Position numbers and translations under genes: made by a program. Shown here piece by piece: positions 57,776-64,000 of a stretch of 64,000 nt of DNA. Position 1 is the stretch's first letter; each line of letters starts with the position of its first letter. This stretch comes from VMSU01 sp031400755 (lineage in GTDB: Bacteria > Desulfobacterota > Desulfobulbia > Desulfobulbales > VMSU01): contig JANNQL010000046.1 of assembly GCA_031400755.1 (NCBI GenBank), forward strand, positions 5,004 through 69,003, read 5' to 3'. The notes beneath the pieces were generated by a model. That model was not told the DNA's origin, searched no databases, and worked only from the letters and a program-made list of their open reading frames with translations.

Positions 57776-59281
57776 TCAGCGTTTCCCCCGGACCGTCTCC
57801 ACTCCTTTAGCAATCTGTTTGATCAAACTGCTGATCTCCTGGGCCGTGGCGGTGGGGCCGTCGACCGGTATGGTCAGGTTGCCGGCGGTATCTGGTGACC
57901 AGCGTTGGATGAAACGAGTGGACGGTGCCCCGGCGAAGACGATGATTGAGGGCGTGCTGGTGGCAGCGGCCAGATGTTGACCGCAAGAATCATACCCGAT
58001 AAAGCAGTCCGCCGCATCAATCATCTTGCCGAGTGAGCCGAGGGCGCCTTTGAAGATAATCAGGCCATGGCCAAAGGCTACGGCCTGGTTGTTTATTTCG
58101 GCATCTGTCAAGCAAACGGCGGGCCAGCCCTGGTTCTGGACCCGGGCCAGATGGTCGGCAATCCACTGGTCCTTCAGGCCGCCGCGACCGGTGTCAAGGA
58201 TGACGATGGTGTTGGGTAGGGCCAGGAGCGCCTGGATCAAATCAGCCTCGAAGTTGCCATGCACCTTTTTCCTGGGGTCATTACCCACCCCGAAATTGAT
58301 CGTCAACACCAGGCGGCAGCCCTGCCTGTGCAAAGATTGGCAGAAGTCGTGATAACCTTCGCCCTCCCTTTGGAAGACTAAATTGGGCCTCCAAGTCAAA
58401 TCTTCGCCGAGGAGATGATTGAGCCAGTGGTTGGTGAGAAAGGAGAGGTTTTGCGTGGCCTCTCGACCGGTCTGGCTGGCCCGAGACGGGAAATAGCAGG
58501 TGCAGTTGTCCGGGACGAGCGGCAGAAGACCCAATTGGCTGAGCCGGGTGTCCGGGTCAAAGAGCAGGACCTCGCCAGGCTGATGACCGTGCTGTTCATC
58601 CTGGGTAATTTCAAGGAGCCGGGGCCATGAGGTCATTTTGTCAAAGAGAGAGCCGTCGTTTTTGTAGATAAAATTGCGGTGGCGGCAGTTGGCAACAAAG
58701 GCAAAGATCTCCGCCAGGTGGGCCGGGCCGACCAGGACCAGTTCAGCCTCGCTAAGCCGCTTACGCAGGCGCTGGATAATGACGTTGGTGATGGCGATGT
58801 CGGCCCCGGCTGTGACCCGCGAGAGGACGATGATTTTTTTGACAGAGCGGAGCTGCGACTCGGTCAGGGGTGGGGCTTGCCGGATCCTTTGATAGCGATC
58901 AAGGAGCGTCGCCGCGTCGATGAAGCCGAAGGCGTCGAGCAACTGGTCGAGTTCCGCGCCGGCAGGGGTTGCCCGGATAAACTGCAGGATGCGGATAAGG
59001 ACCAGATTGCCGATGCGCACCCCATGGTCTGAAAAATCATCGGACAGGGCCTCGATGATACAGCCAAAGATGGCGGAGGTAGCCGCTTTGGCCACCAGCG
59101 GTTTGGGGCTGAACGACCACTCGCAGAGCTGATCAATGATACTGAGATCGGGCGGGGCGACCGGGTGCGGATGCTTGTGGTTGTATAGCCTCTCCGACAG
59201 ACGGACAAACGACCGCGCTGTTTCCCGGATAAAGGACAAGTCGGGATCTCGAGGGCTGCTGGTGTGGTCTGAGTTCGGCAC
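57776..59281 (-). CDS. GT9-like glycosyltransferase-related protein
   Basis: The 501-residue product resembles the heptosyltransferase/GT9 fold in its C-terminal half: VLTINFGVGNDPRKKVHGNFEADLIQALLAL, IVILDTGRGGLKDQWIADHLARV, and IDAADCFIGYDSCGQHLAAATSTPSIIVFAGAPSTRFIQRWSP (about 435-480), the region holding the usual D-S/T-G-x-x-H donor site. The N-terminal 150 residues are helical and unlike known heptosyltransferases. GTG start, no clear ribosome site; a dispersed repeat ends 12 bp upstream. Context with the heptose kinase suggests an LPS or glycan role. Confidence 0.75.
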   Translation of the reverse strand: MPNSDHTSSPRDPDLSFIRETARSFVRLSERLYNHKHPHPVAPPDLSIIDQLCEWSFSPKPLVAKAATSAIFGCIIEALSDDFSDHGVRIGNLVLIRILQFIRATPAGAELDQLLDAFGFIDAATLLDRYQRIRQAPPLTESQLRSVKKIIVLSRVTAGADIAITNVIIQRLRKRLSEAELVLVGPAHLAEIFAFVANCRHRNFIYKNDGSLFDKMTSWPRLLEITQDEQHGHQPGEVLLFDPDTRLSQLGLLPLVPDNCTCYFPSRASQTGREATQNLSFLTNHWLNHLLGEDLTWRPNLVFQREGEGYHDFCQSLHRQGCRLVLTINFGVGNDPRKKVHGNFEADLIQALLALPNTIVILDTGRGGLKDQWIADHLARVQNQGWPAVCLTDAEINNQAVAFGHGLIIFKGALGSLGKMIDAADCFIGYDSCGQHLAAATSTPSIIVFAGAPSTRFIQRWSPDTAGNLTIPVDGPTATAQEISSLIKQIAKGVETVRGKR

Positions 59282-59292
59282 AGTGATATTTG

Positions 59293-59450
59293 ATTCAGTG
59301 TTGTCCGGTTAACGATTTTGCATGAAGCTCCCCCTCTCTTGACGGGAGGGGGTTGGGGGGTGGGGGGTGGGTGAAGATGCCAACTGCCAGGCAGCGTCCA
59401 GCTTCCCCCTCACCCTGACCCTCTCCCAGAGGGAGAGGGAATAGTATCGT
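59293..59450. repeat. Dispersed palindromic repeat, copy 2
   Basis: Bases 59293-59312 are the reverse complement of 133-152. Two C-rich blocks follow, about 59330-59380 and 59400-59450, each like the one at 60-115, the second with CTCTCCCAGAGGGAGAG. The block is thus a composite of two copies in opposite orientation. Non-coding; it fills the gap between the GT9-like gene and leuB. Confidence 0.6.
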
Positions 59451-59571
59451 AAAGTTAGCGCTTATGCCCGCCAGGGGGATTTGGTTCAATGCTCGCTGGT
59501 GTCGGACGGGTACGTGGACTATTTGGTGCAATATCGCTGTTGCATTTTCTAATAGGCCAATGCCGCCCTTT

Positions 59572-60648
59572 TCACGCGAGGCAGGAAACAATCGCATCCC
59601 CCATGGCCACGGTGCCGACGGTGCGGGTCTTGTCAGTAGCGATGTCCGGGGTGTGGATGCCGCGCTCAAGCACCTGGCTGACGGCCCCTTCGATGGCAAT
59701 GGCCGCCGCCTCTTCGTGCAGGCTGTAGCGCAGCATCATGGCGGCGGAGAGGATCTGGGCGATGGGGTTGGCGATACCTTTTCCCATGATGTCAGGTGCT
59801 GAACCGCCGGCCGGTTCGTAGAGGCCGAAGCCGGATTCGTTAAGGCTGGCCGAGGCCAGGAGGCCCATGGAGCCGGTCAGCATGGCGCATTCGTCGGAGA
59901 TGATGTCGCCAAACATATTGCCGCAGAGCATGACGTCGAACTGGTGCGGGTTTTTGATCAGCTGCATGGTGGCGTTGTCGATATAGATGTGATTGAGCGT
60001 CACGTCTGGGTAGTCAGCCGCCACCTCTTTGACCACCTGCCGCCAGAGGACCATGGTGGTGAGGACGTTGGCCTTGTCCACCGAGGTCACTAAGTGCCGG
60101 CGGCCCCGGGCCGCATCAAAGGCCTTGCGGGCGATGCGGTCGATTTCGGCCCGGGTGTAGACCATGGTGTCATAGGCCTTTTCCTCGGGGCCACTTCCCT
60201 CGCGGCCCTTGGGCTGACCGAAGTAGATGTCGCCGGTCAGTTCCCGGACGCAGAGGATGTCGAAGCCATCGCCGACAATGTCGGGACGGAGCGGGCAGGC
60301 GGCGACCAGGGACTTGAAGACCTTGGCCGGCCGCAGGTTGCAGAAGAGTTGCAGCTCCTTCCTGAGCGGCAGCAGGGCGGCCCGTTCCGGTTGTTGTTCT
60401 GGCGGCAGGCCCTCCCACTTGGGGCCGCCCACCGAGCCGAAGAGGACGGCATCGCTCGCCTTGCACAGCGTAAGCGTAGCGGCGGGCAGGGCGGCGCCAT
60501 GGTTGTCGATGGCCAGGCCCCCGACATCGGCGTGTTCATACTGCAGGCGGACCGGAAATTTTTTCTGGATCGCGTCGAGTACCTTGATGGCCTCGGCCAT
60601 CACCTCCGGCCCAATGCCGTCGCCGGCCAGAATTGCAATTTTTTTCAT
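59572..60648 (-). CDS. leuB: 3-isopropylmalate dehydrogenase
   Basis: The 358-residue product is LeuB of leucine biosynthesis, oxidising and decarboxylating 3-isopropylmalate with NAD. It has AILAGDGIGPEVM, FGSVGGPKWEGLPPEQQPERAALLPLRKEL, RELTGDIYFGQPKGREG, TSVDKANVLTTMVLWR, YIDNATMQLIKNPHQFDVMLCGNMFGDIISDECAMLTGSMGLLASASLNE and GSAPDIMGKGIANP. Length is normal. No other leucine gene is adjacent in this window. The ATG is preceded by a GGTGTCC context with no strong ribosome site. Confidence 0.96.
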   Translation of the reverse strand: MKKIAILAGDGIGPEVMAEAIKVLDAIQKKFPVRLQYEHADVGGLAIDNHGAALPAATLTLCKASDAVLFGSVGGPKWEGLPPEQQPERAALLPLRKELQLFCNLRPAKVFKSLVAACPLRPDIVGDGFDILCVRELTGDIYFGQPKGREGSGPEEKAYDTMVYTRAEIDRIARKAFDAARGRRHLVTSVDKANVLTTMVLWRQVVKEVAADYPDVTLNHIYIDNATMQLIKNPHQFDVMLCGNMFGDIISDECAMLTGSMGLLASASLNESGFGLYEPAGGSAPDIMGKGIANPIAQILSAAMMLRYSLHEEAAAIAIEGAVSQVLERGIHTPDIATDKTRTVGTVAMGDAIVSCLA

Positions 60649-60672
60649 AGGGACACCTTTTTGTGTGATGAA

Positions 60673-60804
60673 TTTAGGTTGTTTAGGCTGTAGTCTTTAG
60701 ACTGTTAGCAACAAAAAAAACACGGGTTTCACGAAGCGCCTGGGGGGTGACCACCTTTCGTGTCCCCCTACAGCCTAAAAGCCTATAGCCTACAGTCTAC
60801 TGTT
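60673..60804. repeat. Inverted repeat of degenerate TAGGCTG heptamers
   Basis: The left arm (about 60673-60708) reads TTAGGTTGTTTAGGCTG..., the right arm (about 60768-60804) CTACAGCCTAAAAGCC..., mostly complementary. The non-coding middle is 60 bp. Same family as 55313-55453 and 61966-62094. It lies between leuB and the radical SAM gene. Confidence 0.6.
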
Positions 60805-60843
60805 CTGGCCGCCGAAGGTACCACAAAACCGGAAAACGGCCAA

Positions 60844-61947
60844 CTAGAAAACGGTCTTCTCCAGCATGGCCGCCAATCCTCCCTGCTCATCCGGCGCGAA
60901 GCCGCAGACCTCACGCCAGACCTCATCGCTTTCCATGCAAAGGTAGATACAGGTTTTGGCGTCCGCCTCCTTTTTGAGCAGTCGGTACAGGTGGCGGTAG
61001 AGTTCGACCCGTCGGGACCTGAAATAGCGGTGCTTGCCGTCGAGCCCGACGATGAATTCCTCGGCAAAGAAGCGGGACTTCGGGAAACGGTTGTTGGCGA
61101 TTTGCTTGAGTGGCGGTAGGAAACGCAAGGCCCCCAGGCTGATCCAGGCGATCTTATCTCTTGGCACCAGGCGGAAGAGGCGGTCGATAGTCGCGCGATA
61201 GCCTTCCTGCCAGCCGGGGTGGTCAATGATCGGGTCGAAATGGAAGGCCAGGCGGTAGCCCCAGTCGGCGCACTGGGCGGCGGCCTGCAGGCGTTCGTCG
61301 AGGGTGGCGGTGCGCCATTCCTCTTCTTGCATGATTATGGGGCTGTTCAGGGACCAGGCCATGATCGTCTGATTATGGTGGGCCAGGCCTTGCAGATTGG
61401 CGATGGCGGCGCTCTTGGTCTTGAGTTCGAGGACGGCCCGAGGCTGGCGGCCGATGAACGGCACGAGCATCTGGCTTAAGCCGGTCAGTTGATCGAGGGC
61501 CATGCTGTCGGTGAACTCGCCGGTACCGATCCGGAAGAGGCGGTCGGGCTCGTTCTGAAAAGCCAGCTCCAGTTGGCGGAGCAGGTCATCGACATTGACG
61601 AAGATGCTGAGCCAGGGGTTGTTCAGATAGGCCTGCAGGATACAGTAGACGCAGTCCATCGGGCAATTCATGCCGATATTAAGGACCTGATAGTCGCAGC
61701 AGCGGTACTCCCTGGTGGCGGGGCAGGGCTTGAAAAAATGGCCGAGATTCTTGCAGAGGAGCAGATTTTGTTTGCCCTTTGTCAGATTTTGGGGATATTG
61801 ATTTGGGTTAAGGCCCGGAAGATGGTGGCCATTAATGATCTCAACTGGTATGGTGGGCGCCCGTTTGAGAATTTCCCGGGTGTAGGCCAGGTCATAAATG
61901 TCCCGCTCGACAAAGATTTTTTTGATATGAGTGGCTGGGTTGATCAT
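60844..61947 (-). CDS. Spore-photoproduct-lyase-like radical SAM protein
   Basis: From ATG 61947 the product is 367 residues. CPMDCVYC provides Cys95, Cys99 and Cys102 for the radical SAM [4Fe-4S] cluster, in the context LNIGMNCPMDCVYCILQAYL, as in spore photoproduct lyase and its relatives. Other family segments are GTGEFTDSMALD, AVLELKTKS, IMAWSLNSP and RLAFHFDPIIDH. The family in non-sporulating bacteria has no proven DNA substrate; a nucleic-acid repair role is inferred. Additional cysteines near 65-84 may hold a second site. The in-frame upstream extension is repeat DNA, so this start is chosen. Confidence 0.88.
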   Translation of the reverse strand: MINPATHIKKIFVERDIYDLAYTREILKRAPTIPVEIINGHHLPGLNPNQYPQNLTKGKQNLLLCKNLGHFFKPCPATREYRCCDYQVLNIGMNCPMDCVYCILQAYLNNPWLSIFVNVDDLLRQLELAFQNEPDRLFRIGTGEFTDSMALDQLTGLSQMLVPFIGRQPRAVLELKTKSAAIANLQGLAHHNQTIMAWSLNSPIIMQEEEWRTATLDERLQAAAQCADWGYRLAFHFDPIIDHPGWQEGYRATIDRLFRLVPRDKIAWISLGALRFLPPLKQIANNRFPKSRFFAEEFIVGLDGKHRYFRSRRVELYRHLYRLLKKEADAKTCIYLCMESDEVWREVCGFAPDEQGGLAAMLEKTVF

Positions 61948-61965
61948 AAAAGTTAAAGAAGGTTG

Positions 61966-62094
61966 TTTAGACTGTAGGCTATTAGGCTGTAGACTGTTAA
62001 TCGCATATATTCCCATTGCTAAGCTCGGGAGGGCGTAGGGCCAGCATAATTTTCGCCTACAGTCTAACAGCCTACAGCCTAATAGCCTATTGTA
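61966..62094. repeat. Inverted repeat of degenerate TAGACTG heptamers
   Basis: The left arm (61966-62000) reads as units TAGACTG, TAGGCTA, TTAGGCTG, TAGACTG. The right arm (62055-62094) is its near complement. The middle, about 55 bp, is unrelated to that of the other copies. It separates the divergent radical SAM and uup genes. Confidence 0.6.
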
Positions 62095-62106
62095 AAGGTA
62101 CTCGTC

Positions 62107-63921
62107 ATGTCTATGTCACATCTGCTCAGTTGTCAATCAATCAGTAAGGCCTTTGGCGCTCAGCGCCTCTTTGCGGGGATCAGTTTCGGCATCGCAGAAG
62201 GCGAGAGGCTCGGTCTGATCGGCCCGAACGGGGCAGGCAAGTCCACCCTGCTCAAGATCTTCGCCGGTTTGGAACATGTGGACGAAGGCAAGCTCTTTGT
62301 CCGTAAAAATTTGAATTTGGCCTACCTGGCCCAGGCCGATGATCTGCCCGTCGAGCAGACGGTGATCCAGTGCCTGCTGGCGGTGCTCGAGCAGAACGAC
62401 ATGCATGATGCCGAGCGCTACGCCGCGGCCCAGCGCATGGCTGGCAAGTGCGGTTTTTATGATACGGAGCAGTTGGTCGGCGCCCTGTCCGGCGGTTGGC
62501 TGAAGCGGTTGGCCATCGGCCGGGCCCTGATTGGGAGTCCGGACCTGCTGCTGATGGACGAGCCCACCAACCATCTCGATATGGACGGCATCCTCTGGCT
62601 GGAGGGGCTCTTGAAGAACGCCTCCTTCGCCTTTGTCCTGATCAGCCATGACCGTTATTTCCTCGACAATGCCACCAACCGCATTCTGGAACTCAATCCC
62701 CAATATCCGGGGGGCTACCTGCGGGTAGAGGGCTCGCTACGGGACTTCCTGGTCAGAAAAGAGGAACTGCTGACCACCCAGGCCAAGCAGGAGGAGGTCT
62801 TGGGCAATAAACTGCGGCGGGAGATTGAATGGCTGTCCCGTGGTCCCAAGGCCCGCACCACCAAGGCCCAGTTCAGGATCGATGACGCCGAGCGCTTGAA
62901 GGGGTCGTTCAAGGACGTTAAATATCGCAACGCCCAAGGCAAGGCCATTGATATCGGCTTTGAGGCCACTGACCGGAAGACCAAAAAATTGCTCAGCGCC
63001 CACAAACTGGGTAAGGCCTTTGCCGGTCGCCAGATCTTTAGTGGTCTGGACCTGCAGATGACGCCGGGACTCTGCGTCGGCGTACTCGGCAATAACGGCT
63101 CCGGCAAGAGCACCATGATTAGTATCCTGGCCGGTAAGACCGCCCCGGACCAGGGTGAGATCAAGGTCGCCGATGGCGTCAAGATCGTGCTCTTTGACCA
63201 GAAACGCCAGGCCCTTGATCAGGCCAAGACCCTGCGGCGGGTCCTGGCCCCGGACGGTGATACCGTGCTCTATAAGGGACGGGCCGTGCATGTGGTGGGC
63301 TGGGCCAAGCGTTTTCTGTTTAGGCCCGAGCAGTTGGACATGCCGGTGCATCGTCTGTCCGGCGGCGAGCAATCTCGGATATTGATCGCCAATTTGATGC
63401 TGCAACCGGCAGACATCCTCCTTCTCGACGAGCCGACCAACGACCTCGACATCCCCTCCCTCGAAGTCCTGGAGGAGGGCCTGGCCGAGTTTCCAGGGGC
63501 CATCATCCTGGTCAGCCATGACCGGTTTCTGCTCGACCGGCTGACGGATTTTGTCATCGGCTTTGACGGCCAGGGCGGCTGCCGGCAGTATGCCGATTTC
63601 CGCCAGTGGTTGGAGGCGTTGCAGCAGTCGGGTCAGGAAAAAAAAGGCGCTAAGGACAAGCCGTTGAAGGCGGCGGCCCTCCCGGCCAAGAAGAAAAAGA
63701 TGACTCTTGGCGAAGAGTTGGAATTGGCCAAGATGGAAGAGACCATTGCCCAGGCCGAGGCTGAGTTGGGCCGTTGCCAGGGCCGCTTGGAGCAGCCGGA
63801 GATGCAAGCCGATGCCGAGCGGCTGGCGGCCTGCTGCCTGGATTTGCAGCAGGCCCAGGCCACGGTTGACCGTCTCTATAAACGTTGGGAAGAGCTGGTG
63901 GCCAAGCGTGACAGCGTCTGA
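62107..63921 (+). CDS. uup: ABC-F ATPase, Uup type
   Basis: The 604-residue product has two ABC domains in one chain: Walker A GPNGAGKST with ALSGGWLKRLAIGRAL and LLLMDEPTNHLDMDG, then GNNGSGKST with LSGGEQSRILIANLM and LLLLDEPTNDLD. The linker between them and a C-terminal coiled coil of about 90 residues (Lys-rich, then ELAKMEETIAQAEAELGRCQ) are typical of Uup, linked to ribosome or branched-DNA work. No membrane part. ABC-F members act on the ribosome. The ATG is preceded by only a weak AAAGG site. Confidence 0.93.
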   Translation: MSMSHLLSCQSISKAFGAQRLFAGISFGIAEGERLGLIGPNGAGKSTLLKIFAGLEHVDEGKLFVRKNLNLAYLAQADDLPVEQTVIQCLLAVLEQNDMHDAERYAAAQRMAGKCGFYDTEQLVGALSGGWLKRLAIGRALIGSPDLLLMDEPTNHLDMDGILWLEGLLKNASFAFVLISHDRYFLDNATNRILELNPQYPGGYLRVEGSLRDFLVRKEELLTTQAKQEEVLGNKLRREIEWLSRGPKARTTKAQFRIDDAERLKGSFKDVKYRNAQGKAIDIGFEATDRKTKKLLSAHKLGKAFAGRQIFSGLDLQMTPGLCVGVLGNNGSGKSTMISILAGKTAPDQGEIKVADGVKIVLFDQKRQALDQAKTLRRVLAPDGDTVLYKGRAVHVVGWAKRFLFRPEQLDMPVHRLSGGEQSRILIANLMLQPADILLLDEPTNDLDIPSLEVLEEGLAEFPGAIILVSHDRFLLDRLTDFVIGFDGQGGCRQYADFRQWLEALQQSGQEKKGAKDKPLKAAALPAKKKKMTLGEELELAKMEETIAQAEAELGRCQGRLEQPEMQADAERLAACCLDLQQAQATVDRLYKRWEELVAKRDSV

Positions 63922-63961
63922 GGCAAAAGGCGGCAGGTCTAGTCCCAATATGCAATTGAGG

Positions 63962-64000
63962 CGTCATTCCGGGCAAGCGAAGCGCGACCCGGAATCCATG
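63962..64000. repeat. REP-like repeat cut by the window end
   Basis: GTCATTCCGGG and CCCGGAATCC form a hairpin of the GTCATTCCGGC family. The right half is beyond the window. It may end the uup transcript. Confidence 0.5.

Overview
The window looks like a chromosomal segment of an anaerobic or redox-versatile Gram-negative bacterium, most likely Desulfobacterota (Desulfobulbales-like). The evidence is multiheme c-type cytochromes, a chemoreceptor and a hybrid kinase with CXXCH haem motifs, the gene string yicC-remA-gmk-rlmB, LolA and LPS-heptose genes, one flagellin gene, and many palindromic dispersed repeats. This placement rests on gene content only. No rRNA, tRNA, CRISPR array, transposase or integrase gene was seen.

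Layout. 1-800: repeat and a small secreted protein. 800-4450: an AT-richer accessory island with an AIPR-family (abortive infection) protein, a BrnT/BrnA toxin-antitoxin pair and a CcdA/CcdB pair, each with its own recognisable promoter or palindrome. 4500-11000: a membrane-anchored MutS-like ATPase, a chemoreceptor with a haem-c motif, an MFS exporter, a glutamine amidotransferase and an RcnB-like periplasmic protein, separated by REP-like repeats. 11280-16500: a complete branched-chain amino acid ABC transporter operon (livJ-H-M-G-F order) ending in a YkgJ-type cysteine cluster protein. 16600-19760 (minus): an uncharacterised three-gene operon with a CheY-like receiver, then flagellin. 19900-26960: an operon of two GT-C membrane glycosyltransferases, a GT2 enzyme, a MORN-repeat protein and a triple-DUF1566 protein.

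26950-34530 (minus): a DUF4350-like lipoprotein, a PAS histidine kinase, a 16-haem and a 12-haem cytochrome, and a haem-sensor (DUF3365) hybrid kinase; the last three look like a redox or electron-transfer locus with its own sensor. 34860-36860: OB-fold protein, DUF2065 protein and QueA. 36900-39620: FmdB-like zinc ribbon, then an operon of a small protein, an HDOD protein and a GGDEF protein with a degenerate receiver. 40000-43500: MurI, LolA, a YfcE-type phosphoesterase and a four-S1-domain protein. 43480-45950: Fic protein and a secreted repeat protein.

46000-51830 (minus): TonB-dependent receptor, CHASE8-type histidine kinase, YfiR-like periplasmic protein and an aminotransferase in one operon, resembling a rewired YfiBNR system. 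52280-52960: two cysteine-rich proteins of unknown role. 53400-59290 (minus): rlmB, gmk, remA, yicC, heptose kinase and a GT9-like protein. 59570-63920: leuB, a spore-photoproduct-lyase-like radical SAM protein, and the ABC-F protein Uup.

Intergenic DNA is dense in repeats: REP-like GTCATTCCGGC hairpins, 22-bp TTCGACTCCGCTCAGGG inverted repeats, arms built of degenerate heptamers, and a 107-bp MITE-like element present twice in opposite orientation with the same length.
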